Below are positions 12,122 to 23,500 of a stretch of 64,000 bases of DNA, one piece after another. Position 1 is the first letter of the stretch, and each line of letters opens with the position of its first letter. This DNA comes from Siphonodentalium dalli (Eukaryota; Mollusca; Scaphopoda; Gadilida; Siphonodentaliidae). Location of the stretch: assembly GCA_032622095.1 (NCBI GenBank), contig CP136064.1:184866209-184930208 (forward strand). Direction: 5' to 3'. The notes beneath the pieces were generated by a model, which saw only the letters and a list, made by a program, of their open reading frames with translations, was not told where the DNA came from and searched no databases. Position numbers and translations under genes: made by a program.

Positions 12122-12654
12122 ATCTGACACTAAACTAACCGCATATGTGTTGCTCAATTTCAACGGAGATATTACATGACCTGATATGACATGATATGAC
12201 GTTAACAACAGAAGAAAAAACTCTAAAACAAGAAATGCAGCTGAAAGGTGCGCTCGGAACTATGACACTTTCGTGAAAATCATTGACTGGTCTACATTAT
12301 CTTTCTTTCGACATATTTGCTGAAACGACATTAATGTTTTCACAAAAGTGGTAATTCCAGCAAACACAATGATCTAGTATTTCAATTTGGTCATTTAAGC
12401 TTTACTCTCACGAAAGTATGGAATCTCTCAAACGGACTGTCGATAGCATAAACTTGATTTGTTCGACCAGTATTAGACGTAAATCAATAGGAACCACCAA
12501 CGCCGCAGCATCTTATAATTATGACAAACCGCTTGATTATAAAAATACACTTGCTGTCAAACATTAACCGTCTTGATTAATGCTAGAGAATGTACTGAAT
12601 GTGGTTTTTTATTCGGAAGAATCCCGAGTTAATCTAATGGTGTCCTCGTGATGT

Positions 12655-12752
12655 TTTACGCGCGAAACCACACGCGATTTTCCCGGGTTGTGACGTTGGA
12701 CTTCATGACGTCATTGTCCAGGCATGTTCGCCTATTCACTCTGTGTTATAAA
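12655..12752 (+). promoter_or_regulatory. Candidate promoter: palindromic CRE and TATA
   Basis: A full cyclic-AMP-response palindrome TGACGTCA lies at 12706-12713, with an additional TGACGTT at 12691 and a CpG-containing patch (ACGCGCGAAACC, TTTCCCGGG) just upstream. TATAAA follows at 12747-12752. The spacing would suit a promoter directing transcription to the right, toward the FYVE gene whose 5' end is missing. No first exon could be identified after it, so this is an inference. Confidence 0.3.
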
Positions 12753-12889
12753 CATTTATATTGATACCAGTGATGATCCTGTATAACGAGGAATTCTTAC
12801 CTTATGTTACCTTATTATGTTAGTGGACGCTGGCTGGTGCGACTGTGTTCACGTATTCTTCACCGAATTCCTCACCTACATGTCTTAGT

Positions 12890-13150
12890 CTGTGAGTCTG
12901 TCCTTCCAAATTTAGTTGTATATTTTAATTTTACCTCTTTTTTGGACCGAACCTCATCAAGTAGGTTTTTAAATTGGTTTGGTCTTCGGCGTTGACTATG
13001 TCTTCTGCCAGGTGGTTCCATGGCTCCACACACACACTCTTTGACGAAATGTATTTTTCTTTTATATTTTGTCCCTCCTTGTCGATACAGTTTGAAGTTG
13101 TGTCATCGTAATTGTCTTGAAGTAATGGCCAGTGGTTTCTTAACATTCAA
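12890..13150 (-). pseudogene. C-terminal tail of a non-LTR reverse transcriptase
   Basis: On the minus strand the frame reads ...EKYISSKSVCVEPWNHL, AEDIVNAEDQTNLKTYL and then MRFGPKKR. This is the layout of the extreme C terminus of CR1/L2/Jockey-like reverse transcriptases, where a phrase like FSQRVV..WN.LPEDVVNA..VNSFK.RLD ends the protein. Only about 70 residues remain and the sequence around them is not coding, so it is a 3' fragment left by truncated retrotransposition or decay. Confidence 0.55.
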
Positions 13151-13269
13151 AATGTATGTCTATCCCCTAAATTTATGGAGTTGTAATACACCTACAATGA
13201 AAATCTACTCTATAGTCATGGCCCACACATATAGTGACAACTCATCTTTTATTTCCGATGTAAATTATA

Positions 13270-15882
13270 CAGGTGATTTCGACTAAATTTCAATGTTGTC
13301 AATTTAATTAACGATATTATTACTTAGTTGATGTCGGCGGAGATATATCATCCCTCGGTAACTTCACAAGAGACTTCGGTGCTGATATGAAGCACGAGGT
13401 GACCGATATCAAACTAACCCAGTAATGTTATTAATTAGTTTAAATACACTGTTATACCATTACTCACCATTCCGGTGTCACTTCATAGATGCGAACTTAA
13501 GGAATCATTGAACTAAATGGTTTCCCACAGATGACTGAGTTAACGTTTCAGCCAAATTAACTGAATTGAAGCCCGCGGGCCACTCCAGTGATATTTATCC
13601 AGCTAGATTGACACCAGGTGATCATGAAAATGCAAGAAAAAACAAAGTTCATGTGTTTACTTTTAAAAATAAATAATAAATAAGTGTATGACAGGGCTAT
13701 TCCGCAGCAAACATCCAGAACTACAGTTAGTTAAATAAATTTCTCACTCACAAAAATCCATTCCCCACTAATTCACCAATTTAAAGTATTTGGATATGAT
13801 GCACAAATCAAATAAACAAGATGTCATCCTTTAATAACGCGTCACATGCATCATATGAAGGCCATTGTTCAGTTACCTTCACATATATCTGTCCACGGTG
13901 CACTCGCCCCAAGACTCTGGAACACATTTAGCTCCCTGATTCCTTAAGATATGAATAGAGTAGTTTTGTAATATTCTAAAACATTTTGTTTCGGGTGTTG
14001 TTTTGTGTAGAGAATCGGTTATTTTGTTGTTTTTCACCCGTATCATAAATCCGCATCACTATAAAAATGTTTTATCTGCCCATCCTATAGAAATTCTTCA
14101 AATATTTGAGCCATGCAGCATGAATTTAATATAATTTTGAGATGTTCCATATACATGTACCGACATAATATAAATATTCGCTATTTAGTACTATATATCC
14201 CATGCCACACAAACTGTTAAGTCACCATTCTCAAATGAACTGAACCTTTTCCAGGACGCGGCGCCCCTGTGGTAATCATTTAATGCTAATTACAACTTGC
14301 TGTCCATTAATTAAATGACGGCGTCTGAATTCTTTAGTTGTAAACATCGAACAGTTCGCGCTTCATGGTTAAAACGTGGGTGTATTGAAGTATGATATAT
14401 GACTTTGGTATTCCTTTTGTTATTGAATAGTCCATTACTTATTCAGATATAAAATCTCCATGTGATTATGTACGGAATACCGCGCGTATGATAATCGGTT
14501 TTGTTTACAATGCCCACATGGAGCATGACAGACATATCACAGCAAACGAATTGTGTACATAGATTCACTGAAATATTCGCAATTTGCACCAACGATAGAA
14601 TAACATTATATAGCACAATGTCACATTTACACTTTTACGCTACTCATTTGTTTTCGACACTCCACAGAGTGTATAGCTATTGCAAATGATGTTTACTCGT
14701 TATATGTACATCTTTAGTATACCTCAGAAAGACTCTCATGAACTGAAGTCATAAAATATTTATAAACTGCATTCAACGGTTTCTGTACCGAACTTAGAAC
14801 AACTAACTAACGGTGAACACGTTATCGTCACATGCTGGAGAAAAAGGGACATTTGTGAGAAGTTAGACGAACGCTCGTCAAGTTTACGATATACGGAAAT
14901 AATGTCATATGTTGGAGTACATCCGGTGTTCATGGCTTCAATATATGTAGGTATTTTTCGAGGCATGTCTAGTATGGAATGTTAGGAAGTATTTCATGTA
15001 ATTATCTGCATATTTTGATTAAGGCCGAGAAGCATGTTTTGCATAAATCAACGCAACAATATATCTTCAGTAAAACATTCAAGTAAAAACTCTTGGAATT
15101 TCACATATCTTCATTGCATATATATATAGAATATGGACAGTAATTAACCCTTCTTATACTAGATAATCATTGACGAATAATTATGCCATATGGTATATGT
15201 TCAGATAATAAGTTAAACGTACCCTTAAAATGAATAATATACCATTTCAATGTATACTTTACAACTGAATGGGAGAATCCATTTAATATAGAAAGGGGTA
15301 CGGGAAGACCGAAAACAGTGGAATTTGATACATTTGACATACTAAAAATAGTTTGTTTTGTTTGTCCCATTATGTGCCATGAACTGATAGAATTGCATAT
15401 TGCCTTGGTTCAATGAGATGACGTCTCCGTTGTGCCATAATGTTGAGTTAATTTGGCATTGCATTACATAGCATCATACCGGTATACCATATATTAAAAT
15501 GAAGAATAAAGCGGCCACAAATATGTCTGTCACCACAATGAACAAAACTATGCGGTCTAGATCTGGTTGGACTGGTCCACTCAAGCATAGATCAATCAGC
15601 TGGAAATGGGGCATACTATTAAGATATATGATGGTCAGCTGAATGTTGTTTATTTATTTTTTTAATTGAATCATCTTCATTTGAGAACTAGTTTGTTTGG
15701 CTCTTAGTCCCCGTTAATAAAATTATACATTTAAATTTGTCATCACAATAAATTGAGTAATGCTGCGTACACTGGAGTGCACTATATCAATGTATCCAAG
15801 TTCCACTATCCGATTACCTTCCAAGTTCCAACAGGAAATTCCTAGAAGGGTAATCTTTCTGTTTCATTTTCAATTCCGTGCG
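13270..15882. other. AT-rich spacer, no gene recognised
   Basis: Read on both strands without finding a motif-bearing frame, tRNA-like fold or repeat boundary. The stretch near 15190-15310 (GTTCAGATAATAAGTTAAAC, then CCATTTCAATGTATACTTTA) is homologous to 42566-42750, so at least this piece is a dispersed repeat. Confidence 0.4.
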
Positions 15883-16355
15883 TTAAGGATACGGGCGGCG
15901 TTAGCGGAGGGTATTCTGTTAAAATATTCACCTCCGCCATAAACAGAAAGAATATTAAAATATAGACAGACTTGTTCTTATACCAATCAGAAATATGGCA
16001 TAAACAGTATGTTAGTGTCATGTTTTCCCTTTGTTATGTAAACAAAAGCAAAAAACGTTACGTTTCCTGGCTTTTGTTTAGATCAGGATATGGTAAACAC
16101 AAAGAGCGTTTATATCATTTTCGTGTGATGAACCAATAGAATTGCGCTGTGTTATGTATACAGAAGCACAACTTCTGTAACACGAGCAGGCTCTTGTTTA
16201 CGTACACCATCGTACGTCTTGCCGACAATATACTATTTACGCGCTGATTATGTTTGGCATATGAACAAAACTATATATATTTTTATATTCTTTCTGTTGA
16301 TGGCGATTTGAACAAATATGAATATTTCTGCAACGAACGCCGACCGTGCCTTTAA
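15883..16355. mobile_element. TTAA-flanked MITE, family K1, copy 2
   Basis: TTAA borders at 15883-15886 and 16352-16355, termini GGATACGGGCGGCGTTAGCG and, inverted, AGGCACGGTCGGCGTTCG. The internal GTTATGTAAACAAAAGCA, AAAGAGCGTT and GGCGATTTGAACAAATATGA blocks match the other copies. Length is 473 bp. Non-coding. Confidence 0.85.
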
Positions 16356-17404
16356 ATTTTGACCTTTCTTGTAATTCATTGCTTATAATTTGCCAGCCCT
16401 GTTCTGTGGAATATTCTTCTGTTTGTGGCAATTAGGGTATATTTTCTGTCACGATGTTGTGGTTCTTTGATTTTAAAATTCCATTTGGTTCTTTATATGC
16501 GTTTATGGGTGTTTTAAGTTTTTCTTCTATAGCATAGTCTATTATTCTTTTATTTCTATTCGCTGTAGTTAAGTAATCGTTTGTTTTTCTCTTCGAATTC
16601 TTTGATTATTTTTTATGATTTTCTTTTTGATGCCTCCAATTGTTTCTCCCCGTTCAGTTGTTTGTTTTTCTTCACATCTATGAGCCTATTAATCTCAGTC
16701 CAATTGCTCATTAATATACAAAATATATCATGACATGTTGAAACCGATTTGTATGTGGTTGTCCTAAATGAACGTAATTATGCAAGTTCTCGAATCGAGT
16801 ATAATTAAATTTCCCCTCATGAGCTATACATATCATGGATATAGAAATAGCACTGGTGAAAAGTTATATGTTGCAGAAGTTCTTGGTACGTAAATCGTAA
16901 AACGATGAAATTATAAATATTTTCAGATAATAAAAGTAAAGACATTGGGCTTATAATTTCCAACTGATAGTTGGTTCTTAAATATTGACTAGTACTGTGC
17001 CACTTTAATCACACGTGCCATGTAATTCCAGTGAGATTTTGAAAAATTCCAATTGAAATGTTTGGATTTTTTGGCAGAACTTCCTATAGGCTTTATGTGA
17101 ATTGTGGAAGAGGTTACTAGATTCAATTTGTTTGATTCGCTGCATCTGATAAATACAACAAATATCTCTTATGTTAAGTTTGTGTTTCCAACAACACCAA
17201 AACGTACTATTCCCAGTATTACACCCCAAACTTTGTAGTCGAGTCCAATAAAGATTAAGCTATATGTTTAAAAACAAAATACGGCATCATGTCAATAACC
17301 ATAATTGTTGTGCATGCATGGTGTCTGTCTTCTTTTGACCAGTTGTACCTCGTGCTTAACATGGTCGATAAATCATTTACCATAATCTATCGCACTTAAC
17401 TAGC
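16356..17404. other. No recognised feature
   Basis: AT-rich spacer. A short ATG frame at 16835-16885 ending at a good donor (TTG|GTACGT) was examined as a possible first exon of the FYVE gene but is not supported (see rejected items). Confidence 0.35.
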
Positions 17405-17881
17405 TTAAAGGTACTCAACCCGTAAAGAGGGTCCCCATCTCAACAGATTCCAACAACAACAATCCGATCAGAGGGTCCTATATTACTATTTCTTTGGCTT
17501 TGGGGGTAAAAAATATTTGATTCGAGTCGAGGAACCCATCAAACAAAGCTCAGAGTTATTAGATATTGATTTTTGAAAATTCTTATGTTCTCGAGATGAG
17601 TACTTATAACTGCCGTCAATTTGGTAACATGCTCGAGATTTTACGCCAAAATTCTATTCAAACAGACAAGGATCGATAACTATATAATCAAGTGGTAATA
17701 ATTGACTACGTACTGGGCCAGTAAGAATTCCCGATAATGAAAAATAATAGATTTCTAAAATCGATATCTAACAAATCTGAGCTTTGATGGGTGACTTCCT
17801 CGACTCGAATCAAATTTTTTTGACCCCCGAAGCCATTGAAATAGTAATTGAGAGGAGTTTTATCGGGTTGAGTACCTTTAA
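17405..17881. mobile_element. TTAA-flanked MITE, family K2, copy 1
   Basis: TTAA borders at 17405-17408 and 17878-17881. Termini are AGGTACTCAACCCG and its inverted match CGGGTTGAGTACCT. Subterminal blocks are AACAACAACAATCCG, TTTGGGGGTAAAAAATATTT, GATTCGAGTCGAGGAACCC and AAAGCTCAGAGTTATTAGAT, and these recur inverted toward the right end (GACTCGAATCAAATTT, CCCCCGAAGCC). The element is 477 bp, has no coding capacity, and is a near foldback. Confidence 0.85.
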
Positions 17882-18439
17882 ACAACGGCTTTCCGTATAG
17901 AAAATCTACGATGTTTATATTCTCAAAACTTAATTGCCTTTCACTTAGTCACAGTTCCCTCGCCGCACCGAAGGCCCAGCCCTCCCTTTGTGTTTATTAG
18001 TTTGAGCGTATACAGGCATATACACACTATATCAATCATGTCCCAACGATACGTCTACCTGGTTAGGTCAACATCGACAATTCTTTGCATATGTGTATTG
18101 AATAACACAACTTGTTTCCGTTGGTATATGGCTATTCCCTGAGATGTCAAGATACATGTCATTTGCTTGTAAACTATTACAAAACACCTCTATATATTAT
18201 TAACACACGCACCTTGAATGGAATTCGTTAGATACGGTTTGATAACTTTACAAAAAGCTCATCGTTTTTCTGTTAGATTCCTTTGGAAAGCGGAAGTAAA
18301 CACGTTCTTGTTCCGGAATTTGTGAGATGCCGTATAATAAGTTTGTTGGATTTATTTCGAAATGGGATCTTCTTGATGCTATACGACTACGACATCGTCT
18401 GGGTAGGTTCATCTAGACATATATATCTATCTATCTGTG
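17882..18439. other. No recognised feature
   Basis: Spacer leading into the CT microsatellite. An open frame ends at TCTGG|GTAGGT near 18402, but no domain, start or partner acceptor was found. Confidence 0.3.
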
Positions 18440-18471
18440 TCTATATATGTCCCTATCTCTCCCTCCCCCTC

Positions 18472-18505
<34 letters not shown>

Positions 18506-18507
18506 CC

Positions 18508-18566
<59 letters not shown>
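18440..18566. repeat. (CT)n microsatellite
   Basis: About 120 bases of CT dinucleotides with a few TATC, CCCT and CCCCA interruptions, preceded by a short TATC run. The long Ser-Leu open frame through it is an artefact of the repeat. Confidence 0.95.
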
Positions 18567-18570
<4 letters not shown>

Positions 18571-19907
18571 ACTATATATCACATGCTGCCACGATTATAT
18601 CATTATATCTGTTTAACGCACACATTTATGAGGTTTAGAACCACGTATATGTATTTACATGGAACACTCCTACCCCATTGCATTTTTATGATTAATTGTT
18701 TGTATATATGTAAATGTATGTGGCAATATTAAACCGAGGAACGGCATAGTAATGGGCAGAACAAAACACGTTATACAAACTACACATAGTATAAACATAT
18801 GCTTCGTGCTATGTGCTTCGTGCTCAAATGTTCAGCCAGCCATATAAACACGTAAACAAAATTAACCAAGTCTGTACATATCTATATATAAAGACGCATC
18901 CATGACTTGACATGAAAAAGACCGTTCTATTATTATGAATGTTTACCCCCCCCCCCCCCTCATCGATACCCTGTATATCACACATGAGCTTAAATGCTCA
19001 CATATAATGTCCGAAACCCCGATTATTTCAAATTGTATTCATGAAGTATGCATAGGGGCAACACAATAGTCAGCCAAGTTACTATAGATCATATCATGAA
19101 TTTCTACTCGGTCTACATCCATATAGATAATAATACTCCACCAAACTCCAGGCAGAGTTATCTCCCATCGCTCCATTGAGATATCACTGCCATAAGGAAA
19201 TTTAGTATATAAGGATTTCTTACGTGTTCTTAGTTCTTCTGTTTTAAGATCAAACTTGTCTATGTCTGGCTCAGTCTATATTGTTCTTATCAATACCGAA
19301 AGAATTACCATTATTGCAAACTTTTGGTGGTCAAAATAAGATAATAGGTGACTAAATATAGTTCCGACGATATGTAAAAATAGATGTATCTGTCCGCAAA
19401 GTACCATCCTTGCGGCAGTGCTATATCGCAGTGGTAACGTAGAGGGCGCTGCATGGAGTTTGTACTCCACCATGCAGTTGACTACCTGAGAACTCTTTGA
19501 TGTTCTGCGTGACGGGGAACATTTTAACATTGGAAAAACAACGTAGGTAATATATTCCTCAGTTAGTTCCGGTTCCCTAATAATGTATCTCACAACAATT
19601 GAATCTGCCTGCTAGAGATTGCATGATTTAGGCGACTTATATGAATAGATTTTGCTTTGCGTCGCTTACAATCATGGAACTTCTCCCTGGTAATAAAATC
19701 AACGTTTGTTGCGAATTCGGCTCACAATTAATAGTCGTCAAAATCACAAACATGTATCTTGGTATTATCATCCATAAATTTATGTCAGTATATCAAAAGG
19801 AGATACCACCAACAACTTAACTTACTGCCACATACATGTACTATTCTCGCTTATTATTACTATCGGGTGTACATCGTGATTTGTTTGTTGATTTAGAATA
19901 AATATGT
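18567..19907. other. Spacer, no gene recognised
   Basis: Contains a 14-base C tract near 18946-18959 and a small hairpin near 19452-19478 (TGCATGGAGTTTGTACTCC.CCATGCA). A 105-codon minus-strand frame at 19276-19593 shows no motif. Confidence 0.35.
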
Positions 19908-20282
19908 TTAAAGTTACACAATCCGATTCGATGGTCCCAACAACAACAACATTTCTTCAAAAGACGCTTTTGTTATCAGAATCTATTAATTACCAAAAAA
20001 TAATGCTAACCACTGTCAACCTAGTATAAGATTTTATAAAACGTGTTATATATCAATATTTTGTTCAATGCAATTTGGTATCGAGAGTATATGTCGGTAT
20101 AGGCTCGAAAAATAGTTTCTAGGCCGCCAGATATTACAGGTGGTGAAAGATAACAGATTTCAAAAATCGATATCTGATCATACTGACCTTTAATGGGTGG
20201 GTTCCTAGACTCGAATCAACTATTTTTTACCCCCGAAGCCAAAGGTAATTTAGGAGAGTTATTTCGGAATATGTATCTTTAA
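19908..20282. mobile_element. TTAA-flanked MITE, family K2, copy 2 (internally deleted)
   Basis: TTAA borders at 19908-19911 and 20279-20282. The left end has CAATCCGATTCGATGGTCCC and AACAACAACAAC. The right half has GATATCTGATCA, GACTCGAATCAACTATTT and CCCCCGAAGCC. Compared with copies near 58.4 and 60.2 kb about 80 bases are missing in the middle. It ends 145 bases before the first seen FYVE exon. Confidence 0.8.
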
Positions 20283-20427
20283 ACTAATATATATGTTCCT
20301 CGGAATATCATCCACCATCATGTCTGCATGCGCGGGGTGCATATGTGTGGTAACTGTGGACACATGTGTGGCGAATTATGAATTTGGCAAGTAAATACAT
20401 TTGTCGTATATATTTCTCCACAACCAG

Positions 20428-20530
20428 AGACCATCCGCAAGGACCACTGGAAGAAAAAGAAACACAGCAAACAATGTATGGGGTGCGAGAAGATGATGAA
20501 TATCCTTCAGAGGAAGCATCACTGTCGAAT
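20428..20530 (+). CDS. FYVE gene exon 1 of those seen: N-terminal half of first FYVE finger
   Basis: The frame reads TIRKDHWKKKKHSKQCMGC and then EKMMNILQRKHHCR. The Trp at 20448 and the CxxC at 20475-20486 sit where a FYVE domain has its WxxD and first zinc pair, although the Asp of WxxD is replaced by Lys. RKHHCR at 20511-20528 is the lipid-binding signature. The acceptor is TATTTCTCCACAACCAG; a second AG two bases later is possible. The donor is CGAAT|GTAGGT, leaving two bases that join exon 2 to make an Ile codon and restore HHCRICG. The frame is closed by a stop near 20380, with no in-frame ATG before the finger, so upstream exons must exist. Confidence 0.8.
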
Positions 20531-23500
20531 GTAGGTATCCAGATGAACAACGTGTGTTGGTGGGGCAGCCTGCCTGAGGCCAATTATTAATGTGCGAAGA
20601 TAAAGTATTACTAATAAGAATCCCATCATAATAATGCACAATTCCCACATTCGTAGTATTCGTAGTATTGCCGAGTATATATACTACTCGAAATGTTACG
20701 GTCTTGAAAATTACACATGTAGAAGTTTTATAGTATTGACCCCTGCAGGTCAAGTACGTTATATCCACCAAATTCACACTTCCGTTTCCACATATGCATG
20801 TCATAGTAACGGTTAGCCATGTCAACTGTCAATAGTAGTCGATGGGAGTATGTGCCAACTGGCCAAGTTCCTGTTTCATTGGGCTAGCTGTTACGAGACA
20901 AAAAAAAAACACATTGTCATTTTGTTTTGACATGCATGTAATCAAACTACATGCCTGTATATGTGTATATAACCTATAAACATTCATAAAATTAGTCAAT
21001 CGCATATCCGCAGTCATATTAAAATAAAATATGAAACATTCTTTCCAAAAGTGTAACTTCATATTCTAGTCTTTATCCATCAACATGTAGTCCAAACAGG
21101 GTACACGCATGTCCGCTTAAAGGAGTGACTCCATTTGAATTGTAAAATTGAATAATATGAATCGTACGTGCACATGGCACGTAGTGGAGCAACCACACGC
21201 GCTGTGAATTAGCTTTTTATCGGCGACATAATGCTAAGAGTAATTTATGTAACAGCATGCAATGGCCCCAGGTGGAGACGACATGACATGTATTGTCATG
21301 GATTGTGATATCTTGTCTCGATTCTGGCCCGCAAAGCCAACATGACGTAAATGTCGCCATGAACCGTGCCACGACGTCTTCTCTGGTTTTCATCAAGCTA
21401 GCTAACGAAATTGGTCTAAATGAAACTAAAAATGCCAAATACACATGGGAGTTCTTTGGAAGTTGTGAAGTTGACATTTTTATTTTCGTCTCGTTGGTCC
21501 ACTTCCTATTCCGCAATTTAACAATCTCCAGACAGTTACTAACCAGAAGTCACTTGCCAATTTCACCAAAAAAAAAAAACGTACACGCCAACATAATTTG
21601 GCTCATAGCTATATAAGGTATAAGCACTAGAGAGCATATTCAAAGCAGATTTAAGATGTGTAGGCGATTGTGTGAACATTTCGACAAGTAATGAGAATTT
21701 GTTCACGGACTTCGCGAAGCAATATAGAATCTATACTGAGCCGTTTCTTATTTAAACAAAAAACACTAGTTCACCTATAAAGTATAGACAAATGTTATCC
21801 TCAATAACTTGTGACTATTACCTGTCACCCGGATCCCACCCCAATATATGCAGGTTGGTTTAAAGATACGGGCGGCGTTGGCGGTGGGTATGCTGTAAAA
21901 ATATTCATCTCCGTCAAAAAACAGCGATAAACAGAAAGAATAGTAAAATATAGAAAGACTTTGTTCTTATACCAATCAGAAATATGGCATAACAGTATGG
22001 TATTGTCAAATGTTTTTCCTTTGTTATGTAAACAAAAGAAAAAAACGTTACATTTCCTGGCTTTTGTTTAGATCCGGTGTAACACGTCATCTCCCCCCCC
22101 CCCAGGATATCTTCCCCCGCGGGGGAAGATATCCTAGGATATCTTTCCCCCCACCCTGGATATCTTCCCCCCCATGTACGACTAAAAAATAATTTCACTC
22201 ATATGATATCGTTTGGTTCCGAAATGGCCAGAAAAATGTTTTTGGAGATTAAAAAAAAAATTTATTAATTTTTTTGTTATTTAAAAAAAAAAAGTGACAA
22301 AATTAGTTTTTTCACGAATTTGATTGTCTGTTCATGAAATGACCAGAAAAATGTTTTTTTTTAATTCAAATTTTTTCTTTTCTTTCAAACGTCCAGGCTT
22401 GGATATTCCACCCCCCCCCACCCCGCACCTACATGACAAAAAAATCATCTTATAGTTTTATCGCTTATTTTGCTTTATATAGTAATGAAACAGCGTGAAA
22501 TTAGCTTCTCCAAGAGAAAGTTGTTTGAGTCAGGGTTTGGGGTGGGGGGGGGGGAGATGTCCAGGTCAGGATATCCCCACCCCCACCTAGCACCTACATG
22601 ACAAATAAATCATTGTATGGATTTATTGCTTGTTTTGCTTTATATATTCATGAAACAGCGAGAAATTAACTTCTTCTGAGAAAAAGTTTTTTGAGTCAGG
22701 GTTTGGGGGGGGGGGGGGGGGAGATGTCCAGGTCAGGATATCTCCCCCCCCACCCAGCACCTACATGACAAAAAAATAATCTTATGGTTTTATCGCTCGT
22801 TTTGCTTTATATAGTCATGAAACAGGGAGAAATTAACTTCTTCTGAGAACAAGTTGTTTGAGTCAGGGTTTGGGTGGGGGGGGGGGAGATGTCCAGGTCT
22901 GGATATCTCCCCCCCCCCCCACCCAGCACCTACATGACAAAAAAATAATCTTATGGTTTTATCGCTTGTTTTGCTTTATATAGTCATGAAACAGCGATAA
23001 ATTAACTTCTTCTGACAACAAGTTGTTTAAGTCAGGGTTTGGGGTGGGGGGGGGGGGGAGAGATGTCCAGGTCAGGATATCTTTCCCCCCCCCCACCCAG
23101 CACCTACATGACAAAAAAATAATCTTATGGTTTTATCGCTTATTTTGCTTTATATAGTAATGAAACAGCGAGAAATTAGCTTCTCCAAGAGAAAGTTGTT
23201 TGAGTCAGGGTTTGGGGTGGGGGGGGGAGATGTCCAGGTCAGGATATCCCCCCCCCCCCCACCCAGCACCTACATGACAAATAAATCATTGTATGGATTT
23301 ATTGCTTGTTTTGCTTTATATATTCATGAAACAGCGAGAAATTAACTTCTTCTGAGAAAAAGTTTTTTGAGTCAGGGCTTGGGGGGGGGGGGGAAGATGT
23401 CCAGGTCAGGATATCTCCCCCCCCCCCCCACCCAGCACCTACATGACAAAAAAATAATCTTATGGTTTTATCGCTCGTTTTGCTTTTTATAGTCATGAAA

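Noticed and set aside
14860-14951. Open frame ending at AT|GTAGGT as an upstream FYVE exon
   Set aside because: In the frame with the matching phase the junction would create a TAG stop with exon 1.
16835-16885. A 17-codon ATG frame ending at a strong donor (TTG|GTACGT), as a possible first coding exon of the FYVE gene
   Set aside because: It ends in phase 0, which fits exon 1 only if the weak GAG acceptor at 20427-20429 is used. There is no conserved domain to test it, and short ATG frames with donors are common by chance.
18283-18732. 149-codon frame with a long Ser-Leu repeat
   Set aside because: The repeat is the CT microsatellite; the start is not ATG and there is no other support.
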